From Kineococcus sp. NBC_00420 (GTDB lineage Bacteria; Actinomycetota; Actinomycetes; Actinomycetales; Kineococcaceae), in NCBI RefSeq assembly GCF_036021035.1, contig NZ_CP107930.1, positions 3,968,001 to 4,032,000 on the forward strand: a stretch of 64,000 nt of DNA. The letters are read 5' to 3'. Of this stretch, positions 16,867-24,339 are shown piece by piece. Numbering within the stretch: the stretch's first letter is position 1; each line of letters opens with the position of its first letter. The translations under genes and the position numbers were made by a program. A model generated the notes under the pieces. That model saw only the letters and a list, made by a program, of their open reading frames with translations. It was not told where the DNA came from and did not search any database.

Positions 16867-18857
16867 GCGCCACCGAGTCCCGCAAGGTCGTCGTCGTGGG
16901 GCCCGCCCACCCCGCCAAGGGCGGCACGGCCGTCCACACCACCGAGCTCGCGCGCCACCTCGCCGCCGACCCCGGGTCCGAGGTCAAGCTCGTCTCCTGG
17001 GCGCGGCAGTACCCGGCGGCGCTCTACCCGGGTGAGCTGCGCGTGCCGGGCGGCCTGCCCGAGGTCCCCGAGTTCCACCCGACGATCCGGCCGCTGGCCT
17101 GGAACTCGCCGGCGTCCTGGGTCCGCACCGGCCGGCGCATCGCCGACGCCGACGTCGTCGTCCTGACCCACGTCGTCCCGCTGCAGGTCCCGGCGCTGCT
17201 CGGTGTCCTCGCGGGGATGCGCACCGCCCGTTCGCAGGCACGGACCGTCGTCGTCGCGCACAACGTCCTGCCGCACGAAGCCCGCCCGGGGGACGCCCTG
17301 CTCGTCGGACGCCTCTTCGCCGCCGTCGACGGGGTCGTCGTGCACTCCGAGGAGCAGGCCGCCCTCGCCCACGCCCACGGCGCCCGCCGGGTCGTCGTCG
17401 CCGACCTGCCCCCGCACCTGCCCGGTGGCCCCAGGATCGACGCGCCCGCCGGCTCGCGGGTCCCGCGCGACGGGGGCGTCCGTCTGCTGAGCCTCGGGGT
17501 CGTCCGCGACTACAAGGGCGTCGACCTGCTGCTCGAGGCGTTGCGCGAGGTCCACCAGCGCGGGGTCGACGCCCGCCTCACCATCGCCGGGGAACTCTGG
17601 GGTGACGCCGGTCGCCGCGTCCGTGAACTGGCGGCCGCGCCCGGGCTGCGCGGTCACGTGGAACTGCGCGAGGGCTACGTCCCCGCGGGGGAGCTCCCGG
17701 ACCTGATGGCCGCCCACGACGCCGTCGTCCTGCCCTACCGCTCGGCGACGGCCTCGCAGAACGCCGTCCTCGCCTTCGCCCACGGCCTGCCCGTGCTCGC
17801 GACCCGCGTCGGGTCCTTCCCCGCGCAGGTCCGCGACGGCGTCGACGGGATCCTCGTCGAACCCGGCAGCGTCGACGCCCTCGTCGCCGGGGTGCTGAGC
17901 CTCGCGGGCGGCGGCCTGGAGCGCCTGCGCGACGGGGTCGAAGCCCCGGACCTCGACGAACCCTGGGACCGCTACCTCGGCGCCCTCGAGCAGGCCGCGC
18001 AGGGCGGGACGGCCGCCGCCCCGCCGGGCGGTCGGCTGCTGGCCGTCGCCAAGCGCGGTGCGGAGCACGCCCTCTGGACCCGGGTCGGGGTCCAGCGTCG
18101 CGTCGGCGAGCGCCTCGCCGCCCGTCGACTCGGGGCCGCGCCCGCGGCCCGCCCGGTGCCGAGCGGGGTGCCGCGCACCGGTGTCCTGCACGACGCCGAC
18201 GAGGTCGCCGACGCCGTCGCGCAGACGAAGCGGCTGCGTCTGCCCGCCCACCCCGACGCCCCCAAGAACTGGGACGCCCTCGGGGCGGTGGCCGCCGTCC
18301 TCACCCTGGCCGACGACGGGTCCCGCACCGCCCGCGTCCTCGACGCCGGTTCCGCCCGCTACTCACCCGTCCTGCCCTGGCTGCGCCTCTACGGCCTCGG
18401 GGCCGAGCGTGGCGCGCTGGCCGGCATCAACCTCGAGTTCGGCGCGACCGTGCACCGCGACGGCGTCGAGTTCCGCCGCGGCGACGTCACCGACACCGGC
18501 CTGGCCGACGCCTCGCTGGACGCCGTGACCTGCATGTCGGTCATCGAGCACGGGGTGCCCATCACCCCCTTCCTCGCCGAGACCGCGCGCATCCTGCGGC
18601 CCGGGGGTGTGCTGGCGCTCTCCACCGACTACGACCAGGACCCGCCGGACACCACCGGCATCGAGGCCTACGGCGCGCAGGTGAAGATCTTCGGCCCCGC
18701 CGACCTCCGCGCCCTGGTCACGACGGCGAAGCAGCTCGGGCTGGAACTCGTCGGGGAGCTCACCGACGACGTCCTGGCCCACCCGGCGCGACCGGTGCAC
18801 TGGACGCGGACCGGCCTGGACTACACGTTCGTGCTGCTGACCTTCGTCCGGCACTGA
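16863..18857 (+). CDS. Fused GT4 glycosyltransferase and SAM methyltransferase
   Basis: 664 residues. Residues about 1-385 form a GT-B glycosyltransferase: N-terminal GPAHPAKGGTAVHTTEL, then the second Rossmann half starting at LLSLGVVRDYKGVDLLLEAL and a donor-site region ending AFAHGLPVLATRVGSF. Residues about 455-664 form a methyltransferase: VLDAGSARYSPV, then a clear LDAVTCMSVIEHG motif and a RPGGVLALSTDYDQDP segment. The linker (about 385-455) is Ala/Arg-rich. The fusion suggests one polypeptide adds a sugar and methylates it, or caps a chain. GTG start overlaps the GT2 stop by 4 bases. The frame is open upstream of the start but only as a shadow of the GT2 gene. Confidence 0.85.
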   Translation: MSATESRKVVVVGPAHPAKGGTAVHTTELARHLAADPGSEVKLVSWARQYPAALYPGELRVPGGLPEVPEFHPTIRPLAWNSPASWVRTGRRIADADVVVLTHVVPLQVPALLGVLAGMRTARSQARTVVVAHNVLPHEARPGDALLVGRLFAAVDGVVVHSEEQAALAHAHGARRVVVADLPPHLPGGPRIDAPAGSRVPRDGGVRLLSLGVVRDYKGVDLLLEALREVHQRGVDARLTIAGELWGDAGRRVRELAAAPGLRGHVELREGYVPAGELPDLMAAHDAVVLPYRSATASQNAVLAFAHGLPVLATRVGSFPAQVRDGVDGILVEPGSVDALVAGVLSLAGGGLERLRDGVEAPDLDEPWDRYLGALEQAAQGGTAAAPPGGRLLAVAKRGAEHALWTRVGVQRRVGERLAARRLGAAPAARPVPSGVPRTGVLHDADEVADAVAQTKRLRLPAHPDAPKNWDALGAVAAVLTLADDGSRTARVLDAGSARYSPVLPWLRLYGLGAERGALAGINLEFGATVHRDGVEFRRGDVTDTGLADASLDAVTCMSVIEHGVPITPFLAETARILRPGGVLALSTDYDQDPPDTTGIEAYGAQVKIFGPADLRALVTTAKQLGLELVGELTDDVLAHPARPVHWTRTGLDYTFVLLTFVRH

Positions 18858-18858
18858 G

Positions 18859-19866
18859 GTGCTGAACCGCCTGCTCGGGGTGCTGCGCTCGCCCGTCCTG
18901 CGGGTGGGTTTCCTCGCCCTCGCGCTGGTCCTCGCGGTCGGCTACGTCTGGCGCGACCGGTCCGCGATCGCCGACGCGTGGTCGCGCCTCGACGCGGGCT
19001 CCGTCGTGCTGGCCGGTGTCCTCTCCCTCGCGAACGTCGCGCTGTCCGGGGCGTCGTGGCGCGCCGTCCTCGGTGACCTCGGCTCCCGCCTGCCCTGGCG
19101 CGCCGCGGCCCGGGTGTTCTTCGTCGGCCAGCTCGGCCGCTACATCCCCGGGACCGTGTTCCAGTTCGTCGCCCAGGCCGAGCTCGCCCGCGACCACGGG
19201 GTCCCGCGGCGCCGCACCGGGTCCGCCCTCGCGGTGGCCCTGCTGGTGTCCATGACCACGGCGTCGCTGCTCGTCGCCGGGGTGCTTCCGATCGCTTTGC
19301 AGGGCAGGGACATCCGCGGCTGGGAGTGGACCGGCTGGTTGCGCTGGCTCACCCCGCTGCTCCTGGTCCTGCTCGTGCCCCGGGTCATCAACCCGCTCCT
19401 GACGTTCCTGCTGCGGATCGCCCGCCAGGACCCCCTCGAGCACCCCGTCACCTGGCGCGGACTGCTGTCCGCCGCCGCGTGGGCGATGGCGTCCTGGGTC
19501 GCCGTCGGGTTGCAGGTGTTCGTGCTGTCCCAGGCCGTCGGGGTGGCCTGGCCGACGGGGTCGGCGCTGGCGCTCGCGATCGGTGGCTACGCGCTGGCCT
19601 GGATCGTGGGTTTCCTGGTCGTCCTGGCCCCGGCGGGTGCCGGGGCGCGGGAACTCGTCCTCGGTGCGGTCGTCGCGCTGGTCACGGGGTCGGGGGCCGC
19701 GACGGTCGTCGTGCTGGGGTCCCGCGTGCTGCTGACGCTGGCCGACCTGCTGCTCGCCTTCGGCGCCCTGGCCGGGCACCGGTTCAGCGCCGCCGGGCGG
19801 CCCCGGACTCCGGACGACGCACCGACTGACCACCCGACGGGTCAGCCGCCGAGCGCCACCTCGTAG
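18859..19866 (+). CDS. Flippase-like / LPG synthase transmembrane family protein
   Basis: 335 residues with about eight membrane helices. FVGQLGRYIPGTVFQFVAQAELARDHGVPRRR is characteristic of the UPF0104/AglD (lysylphosphatidylglycerol synthase TM region) superfamily, and the PAGAGARELVLGAVV segment near the C-terminus fits as well. No aminoacyl-transferase domain is present, so it is the membrane-only form, often encoded beside GT2 and polymer genes and proposed to help lipid-linked sugar transport. GTG start one base behind the fusion gene stop. Its last 25 bases overlap the convergent ABM-domain gene. Confidence 0.87.
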   Translation: MLNRLLGVLRSPVLRVGFLALALVLAVGYVWRDRSAIADAWSRLDAGSVVLAGVLSLANVALSGASWRAVLGDLGSRLPWRAAARVFFVGQLGRYIPGTVFQFVAQAELARDHGVPRRRTGSALAVALLVSMTTASLLVAGVLPIALQGRDIRGWEWTGWLRWLTPLLLVLLVPRVINPLLTFLLRIARQDPLEHPVTWRGLLSAAAWAMASWVAVGLQVFVLSQAVGVAWPTGSALALAIGGYALAWIVGFLVVLAPAGAGARELVLGAVVALVTGSGAATVVVLGSRVLLTLADLLLAFGALAGHRFSAAGRPRTPDDAPTDHPTGQPPSATS

Positions 19867-20177
19867 TGGCGCATCTCCGCGACGTCCGGCAGGTAGGGAC
19901 GGATCGCCGCGAAGAACTCCCGGAACAGCGGTCCCTGCCGGAAACCCTGCAGGTGCTCGCTCGCGGAGGTCCACCGGATCCGCAGGACGTAGCGGACCGT
20001 GCCCGCCGGGTCGGGGTCCTCGCCCGCGCCGGTGCCGGCGTCGGTGCGGCGGGCGAGTTCCCAGTCCAGGCACTCCGGGGCCCGGGTGAGGACGGCGCCG
20101 GCCCGGGCGTAGGCGGTCTCGAACTCGGCGGCGCGCTCCGCGTCGACCACGTAGCGGAGGTACTCGACGACGCTCAC
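19842..20177 (-). CDS. ABM-domain (antibiotic biosynthesis monooxygenase-like) protein
   Basis: 111 residues. A small ferredoxin-like fold of the ABM/DUF4188 kind is indicated by the VVEYLRYVVDAERAAEFETAYARAG start and the SASEHLQGFRQGPLFREFFAAIRPYL stretch. Such proteins are cofactor-free monooxygenases or simple stress proteins; no specific reaction can be assigned. GTG at 20177 overlaps the stop of the upstream gene (GTGA), so the two are co-translated. The open frame extends upstream to 20273 only as a shadow of that gene. Confidence 0.8.
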   Translation of the reverse strand: MSVVEYLRYVVDAERAAEFETAYARAGAVLTRAPECLDWELARRTDAGTGAGEDPDPAGTVRYVLRIRWTSASEHLQGFRQGPLFREFFAAIRPYLPDVAEMRHYEVALGG

Positions 20178-20680
20178 GCCGGGCCGGCCGCGCGGGCGCG
20201 TTCGACGTTCACGAGCGCGTCGCGCAGCTGCTCGATCCAGTCCTGCTGGTGCTGCCCCACGAGCCGGACGCACCAGGCCAGCGCCTCCGAGCGGGTGCGG
20301 GCGACCCCGGCGTCGACGAGGGTGTCGAGGACCTGGCGCTGGGGTTGACGCAGCCTGGTCATGACCGGGGTGGCGAGGGTGGTGAAGAGTTCCTGCGTCT
20401 CGCCGCAGTCCGCGCCCCAGGCGACCTTGCGCCCGAACAGCACCTCGGCCTCGTCGGCGATCTTCATGCGGGCACCCCGGGTGTCCTCGCGGAACCGGGT
20501 GATCCGGCCGGCCTCCGCGCGGCGCTCGGCGGCCGCCCCGCCCTCGGGGGTGTCGGGGCGGGGCAGCACACCGGTGACCACGATCTCCTCGCGGTCGAGG
20601 GAGACCGTGGGGGCGGTCTCGAACCAGTCGTCGGGCAGGCGGCCGGAGAACCAGGCCGTCACGTCAGCGTCATCGCTCAT
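20174..20680 (-). CDS. Conserved hypothetical protein with RHH-like C-terminus
   Basis: 168 residues, soluble, acidic N-terminus. The first half (WFSGRLPDDWFE, EIVVTGVLP, ITRFREDTRGARMKIADEAE) is a pattern I associate with conserved actinobacterial proteins of unknown function. The second half (TRLRQPQRQVLDTLVDAGVARTRSEALAWCVRLV) looks like a short DNA- or protein-binding helical domain. It has a near-consensus promoter whose -10 box lies 6 bases before the ATG, implying a leaderless mRNA; co-transcribed with the ABM protein. No enzymatic motif is seen. Confidence 0.75.
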   Translation of the reverse strand: MSDDADVTAWFSGRLPDDWFETAPTVSLDREEIVVTGVLPRPDTPEGGAAAERRAEAGRITRFREDTRGARMKIADEAEVLFGRKVAWGADCGETQELFTTLATPVMTRLRQPQRQVLDTLVDAGVARTRSEALAWCVRLVGQHQQDWIEQLRDALVNVERARAAGPA

Positions 20681-20686
20681 GCAGCG

Positions 20687-20715
20687 ATTACACGATTACG
20701 CCGTTGCAGAGTCAA
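20687..20715 (-). promoter_or_regulatory. Strong promoter TTGACT-17-TGTAAT, leaderless
   Basis: On the minus strand: TTGACT (20710-20715), 17-base spacer, TGTAAT (20687-20692), then 6 bases to the ATG at 20680. Hexamers and spacing are identical to those of the whiB promoter at 29005-29033. Confidence 0.7.
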
Positions 20716-20730
20716 GCCCTCCGGGCCGGG

Positions 20731-22137
20731 TCAGTCGCTCTTCCGCTTGTAGCCGAAGAAGTTCCGCTTGATGATCATCGACGCGACCTCCTCGGGGACC
20801 ATGGACTCCCAGCTGTCGTCCCCGACCCCGATGCGCCGCAGCACGTCGCGGCTCAGGATCGGCAGGTACTCCGGCTTGTAGTTGTCCAGGTGCACGAAGC
20901 TGCCGCGGCGGGCGAGGAAGTCGAAGAGCGGTTGGAGGTCGTCCGCGACCTGGAGGTCCTCCACGGTCCGCGTCTCGCCGGTCTCCTGGTCCTGCATCGG
21001 GTAGACGAAGAGCTTGAGGTCGTTCTTGAACAGGCGCCCGAAGCTCTCCAGGATCCCGCCCTGCATGTGGGCGTGGTTGCTCTCGTCGAAGAGGTTCACC
21101 AGGCTCGGGACGCCCATGACGATGCCGATGCGCTCGCTGGTGCGGCGCTGGAGGTACTCGGCGAGGCGGTTGTACTCGTAGTAGTCCGAGATGACCGTCG
21201 TCATGCCGCACGCCCCGAGGAGGTCGGCCCGGGCCAGGAAGTCCCGCCGGTCGACCTTGTCGCCGGCGGCCCGCAGGTTGCGCATCGTCAGTTCGGCGAG
21301 GGCGAGGACCGGGGCACCCTCGGCGTCCTGCTCCGCGAACTTCTGCTCGGCCGAGGCGAGCATGTCGATGTTGACGACCGTCGGGGGGCGGAAGCTGCCG
21401 CGCTCGACGAGGACCGCGTGCTTGCGCAGCACCTCCGAGGGCTGCAGCACCTCCCCGTCGGGACCGAACATCGCCACGCCGGACAGACCGAGCTGCACCA
21501 GCTGCAGCGCCATCACCCGGTTGTCCACGTGGCGGAACTCGATGCCGCGGAACTGGATCACGTCGATCTCGATGCGCCCGGTCGACAGCTTGTCCAGCAG
21601 GCTCGCCACCACCTGCTCGGGCTCGTGGCGCTCGAAGAACGCCGCGTGCAGCAGGTTGACGCCGACGATGCCCAGCGCCTCCTGCTGCAGCCCCGCGTCG
21701 TCGTCGAGCATCCGCACGTGCAGCACGATCTGGCTGGGCTCGTCGTTGGGGTGGGCCTGGAAGCGGACCCCCATCCACCCGTGGCACTCGTTGCCGCCCC
21801 GGTAGCTGCGGGCCACCACGGTGTCGGCGAAGGCGAAGAAGCAGGTGTCGTCACCGCGCGCCTCGGTGAGGCGTTCGACGTTGAGCGACAGCTCGTGCTG
21901 CAGCATCGCCTGCAACCGGCCCAGCGAGACGTAGCGGTCCGACTTGCCGTAGACGGCGTCGCTGACGGCCATGTCGTAGGCCGACATCGACTTCGCCACC
22001 GTGCCGGCCGCACCGCCGGCGCGGAAGAACCAGCGCGCGACCTCCTGCCCGGCCCCGATCTCGGCGATGGTCCCGTACCACCGCGGGTCCAGGTTGACCC
22101 GTAGAGCCTTCTGAAGCGTGTCGGCTGCGATCTCCAT
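20731..22137 (-). CDS. Conserved protein of unknown function
   Basis: 468 residues, soluble, no signal peptide, no membrane helix. Readable stretches include an N-terminal LDPRWYGTIAEIGAGQEVARWFFRAGGAAGTVAKSMSAYDM, a central HPNDEPSQIVLHVRMLD, and a C-terminal HLDNYKPEYLPILSRDVLRRIG. I recognise it only as a conserved protein that also occurs in other phyla. Such sequences are sometimes labelled TonB-dependent receptor, but there is no beta-barrel, plug or signal sequence, so I reject that label. The repeated acidic and aromatic residues could suit a cofactor-binding enzyme. It has a good ribosome site (GGAGG, 9 bases before the ATG), unlike the leaderless genes. Confidence 0.75.
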   Translation of the reverse strand: MEIAADTLQKALRVNLDPRWYGTIAEIGAGQEVARWFFRAGGAAGTVAKSMSAYDMAVSDAVYGKSDRYVSLGRLQAMLQHELSLNVERLTEARGDDTCFFAFADTVVARSYRGGNECHGWMGVRFQAHPNDEPSQIVLHVRMLDDDAGLQQEALGIVGVNLLHAAFFERHEPEQVVASLLDKLSTGRIEIDVIQFRGIEFRHVDNRVMALQLVQLGLSGVAMFGPDGEVLQPSEVLRKHAVLVERGSFRPPTVVNIDMLASAEQKFAEQDAEGAPVLALAELTMRNLRAAGDKVDRRDFLARADLLGACGMTTVISDYYEYNRLAEYLQRRTSERIGIVMGVPSLVNLFDESNHAHMQGGILESFGRLFKNDLKLFVYPMQDQETGETRTVEDLQVADDLQPLFDFLARRGSFVHLDNYKPEYLPILSRDVLRRIGVGDDSWESMVPEEVASMIIKRNFFGYKRKSD

Positions 22138-22231
22138 GCGGCGTTCCTCCGAATCGCGGCGTCGTCCGTGAACCCATCCTGCTGGTCCAGGTCACAGCGT
22201 GTCACCTCGTGGCCCGCCGGGGTGAGTAGAC

Positions 22232-22294
22232 GGCGAAGTCGGCGGACAGCGAGGTCAGCGCCGGCGAGGTCAGTGGACGGCGAGGTCAGTGGAC
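22232..22294. repeat. Four tandem 15-16 bp units over the 3' end of the GlsB/YeaQ-like gene
   Basis: Two perfect adjacent copies of GGCGAGGTCAGTGGAC (22263-22278 and 22279-22294), preceded by two diverged copies (22232-22247 and 22248-22262). The last copy contains the stop codon of the convergent small membrane protein gene (22286-22288). Confidence 0.75.
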
Positions 22295-22564
22295 GGCGCG
22301 GCGACCCCGCGCTCCCACGATCAGCAGCACGATGATCGAACCGATGACCGCACCGATGATGCCGGCGGGCTGCAGGAAGCCGTCGGAGGCGTCCTTGTGG
22401 AAGATGAGGAAGCCGAGGAAACCGCCGACGAACGAGCCGACGATGCCCAGCAGGATCGTCATGCCGACCGACATCGACTGGCGGCCGGGCACGATCAGGC
22501 GGGCGAGGGCGCCGGCGATGAGGCCGACGACGATGACGGTGACGACGGTGCCGATGAGGCCCAT
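22286..22564 (-). CDS. GlsB/YeaQ/YmgE family small membrane protein
   Basis: 92 residues with three membrane helices and the family glycine pattern (GLIAGALARLIVPG, then GIVGSFVGGFLGFLI). Members are stress-associated proteins of the transglycosylase-associated group; no enzymatic activity is established for them. ATG at 22564 has a clear ribosome site (GGAG). The 3' end lies within a tandem repeat. It is a single-gene unit, divergent from the response regulator. Confidence 0.88.
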   Translation of the reverse strand: MGLIGTVVTVIVVGLIAGALARLIVPGRQSMSVGMTILLGIVGSFVGGFLGFLIFHKDASDGFLQPAGIIGAVIGSIIVLLIVGARGRRAVH

Positions 22565-22688
22565 GTGAATCTCCTGGTGGTGAGCGCGGCCGGACCGCGC
22601 GGTGGTCGGGCCCGGGGTCGGGCCGTGTGCCCACTCGACCACCTGGCGGGAGGGGCTGGTACACCCCTAGGGGTGGTAGCTTCGCCGC

Positions 22689-23360
22689 ATCGACACCCTG
22701 ACGCGGACCCGCCCGATCACCGTCGCCCTCGTGGACGACTACGACGTCGTCCTCGTGGGACTGGCACACCTCTTCGACGCCTACCGCGACCGCGTGGTGG
22801 TGGCGGAGATCGACGCGAACGCGGCCCTGCACGACGACGTCGACGTCGTGCTCTACGACTCCTTCGCCCAGCCGGAGTCGGACGCGACCGAGGTGGCGGC
22901 CCTGGTGCGCAACCCGCGCGTGCGCCGCGTCGTGGTCTACACCTGGAACTTCCAGTCCGAACTGGTGGAGACGGCCCGTTCCCTCGGCGTGCACGGCTAC
23001 CTCTCGAAGACGCTGCCCGCCCGCGACCTCGTCGCGGCCATCGAGGCCGTGCACGCCGGTGAGCGGGTGTTCAGCACCCCACCGCGGCGCGCCGCCAGTG
23101 CCCTCGGACTCGACTGGCCGGGCCGCACCGAGGGGATCACCGACCGGGAGTCCGAGATCCTCGCCCTCATCACCCAGGGCAAGAACAACGCCGACATCGC
23201 CACGCTCACCTACCTGAGCCCGAACACCGTCAAGTCCTACATCCGCTCGATCTACCGGAAGATCGACGTGCAGAGCCGCACGCAGGCGGTGCTCTGGGGC
23301 GTCGCGCACGGCTTCGCGCCCGACCACCGCCGCATCGACCACTGGCTGGGGGGACCCTAG
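22689..23360 (+). CDS. NarL-type response regulator with a non-standard start codon
   Basis: Receiver domain followed by a LuxR-type helix-turn-helix (ITDRESEILALITQGKNNADIATLTYLSPNTVKSYI). The first conventional start, GTG at 22731, would remove the first beta strand (ITVALV) of the receiver and leave the protein starting at the acidic pair. In frame and upstream lie CTG (22698) and ATC (22689) before a TAG at 22677. A TAGCTT box ends 6 bases before the ATC, the spacing seen at leaderless starts elsewhere, so I place the start there with low certainty. The phosphate-acceptor region (VDVVLYDSFAQP) has Asp within the expected strand. No partner kinase is adjacent. Confidence 0.7.
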   Translation: MDTLTRTRPITVALVDDYDVVLVGLAHLFDAYRDRVVVAEIDANAALHDDVDVVLYDSFAQPESDATEVAALVRNPRVRRVVVYTWNFQSELVETARSLGVHGYLSKTLPARDLVAAIEAVHAGERVFSTPPRRAASALGLDWPGRTEGITDRESEILALITQGKNNADIATLTYLSPNTVKSYIRSIYRKIDVQSRTQAVLWGVAHGFAPDHRRIDHWLGGP

Positions 23361-23365
23361 GTCGT

Positions 23366-23385
23366 CACCCCGTGATCAGGGGGTG
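23366..23385. terminator. Short hairpin between response regulator and LysR genes
   Basis: CACCCC (23366-23371) pairs with GGGGTG (23380-23385) around an 8-base loop; it covers the stop codon of the convergent LysR gene. Weak evidence for a terminator. Confidence 0.35.
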
Positions 23386-24317
23386 GCGTCGGGGCGTTCG
23401 GCGGCGACGCGCCGGAGTTCCTCCAGGACGGCAGCGGTGGGGGCGTCGGTGCCGCGCCCGGCCCGGGTGGCGGCGTAGATCGATCGGGCGGGGCTGGGAC
23501 CGGCCAGGGGGATCACGCACAACCCGCTGGGACGCAACGGGTGCGCCATCCGCGGGACGAGGGCGACCCCGGCCCCGGCGGCGACGAGGGCCGCGAGGGC
23601 GTCGTACTCCAGGGTGTGGTGGCGCACGTCGGGGGCGAACCCCGCGGCGGCGCAGGCGGCGACGGTGATCTGCGTGCAGGCGTCGTCGCTCGCCGCGGCG
23701 ATCCACTCCTCGTCGGCCAGTTCCCGCAGGGCGAGCGCGTCGCGCCCGGCCAGCGGGTGCTCGGCCGGCAGCAGGACGTCGAGGACGTCGGTGAGCAGGT
23801 CGACCCGGTCGTAGCGGGCGTCGTCGCGGCGCGGCCCGCCCGGGTGGTCGACCGCGACGACGACGTCGAGGTCCCCGGCGTCCAGACCCGCGACGGCGGC
23901 GACGGCGTCCCGTTCGCGCACCAGCAGCCGCAACCCCGGACGGTCGTGGCGCAGCCGCCGCATGGCCGGGCCGACCAGCGCCGCGATGGTGCTGGCGAGC
24001 GAACCGATCCGGACCTCGCCGACCGTCCCGGCGTCGAAGGCCACCAGGTCGGCGCGGGCCTTCTCCAACTGCGCGGACACGGCGTCGGCATGGGTGAGGA
24101 GCACCCGGGCCTGACCCGTGAGCCGCACCCCGCGCCCCACCCGTTCCAGCAGCGGGACGTCGAGTTCCCGGGCCAGACCCGCGAGCTGCTGGGAGACCGC
24201 CGACGGCGTGAGGTGCAGGGCGGCGGCCGTCGCGGCCACCGTCCCGCGGCGCTCGACCTCGCGGAGCAGGCGCAGCCGGCGGAGATCGATCGTGAAGTTC
24301 TCACTATCGAGACTCAT
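23376..24317 (-). CDS. LysR family transcriptional regulator
   Basis: 313 residues. N-terminal winged helix (about 12-72: LRRLRLLREVERRGTVAATAAALHLTPSAVSQQLAGLARELDVPLL), linker helix, then a two-lobed effector domain (about 100-295). The domain organisation is complete. It is divergent from an EamA-type transporter gene with only 22 bases between the start codons, the classic setting for a LysR regulator controlling its neighbour, probably in response to a transported compound. A TAGAGT box lies 6 bases before the ATG, overlapping the opposite -10 box. Confidence 0.92.
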   Translation of the reverse strand: MSLDSENFTIDLRRLRLLREVERRGTVAATAAALHLTPSAVSQQLAGLARELDVPLLERVGRGVRLTGQARVLLTHADAVSAQLEKARADLVAFDAGTVGEVRIGSLASTIAALVGPAMRRLRHDRPGLRLLVRERDAVAAVAGLDAGDLDVVVAVDHPGGPRRDDARYDRVDLLTDVLDVLLPAEHPLAGRDALALRELADEEWIAAASDDACTQITVAACAAAGFAPDVRHHTLEYDALAALVAAGAGVALVPRMAHPLRPSGLCVIPLAGPSPARSIYAATRAGRGTDAPTAAVLEELRRVAAERPDATP

Positions 24318-24323
24318 GAGGAA

Positions 24324-24333
24324 ACTCTAGCTG
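24324..24333. promoter_or_regulatory. Back-to-back -10 boxes of the LysR/EamA pair
   Basis: Minus strand TAGAGT (24324-24329), 6 bases from the LysR ATG; plus strand TAGCTG (24328-24333), 6 bases from the ATG at 24340. The boxes overlap by 2 bp, so both promoters cannot be occupied together. Confidence 0.45.
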
Positions 24334-24339
24334 GACTGA

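Noticed and set aside
20731-22137. Annotation as a TonB-dependent receptor
   Set aside because: No signal peptide, plug or barrel strands, and a Gram-positive cell has no outer membrane for such a receptor.
22263-22294. Possible CRISPR-type repeats
   Set aside because: The units are 16 bases and directly adjacent without spacers; no cas gene nearby.
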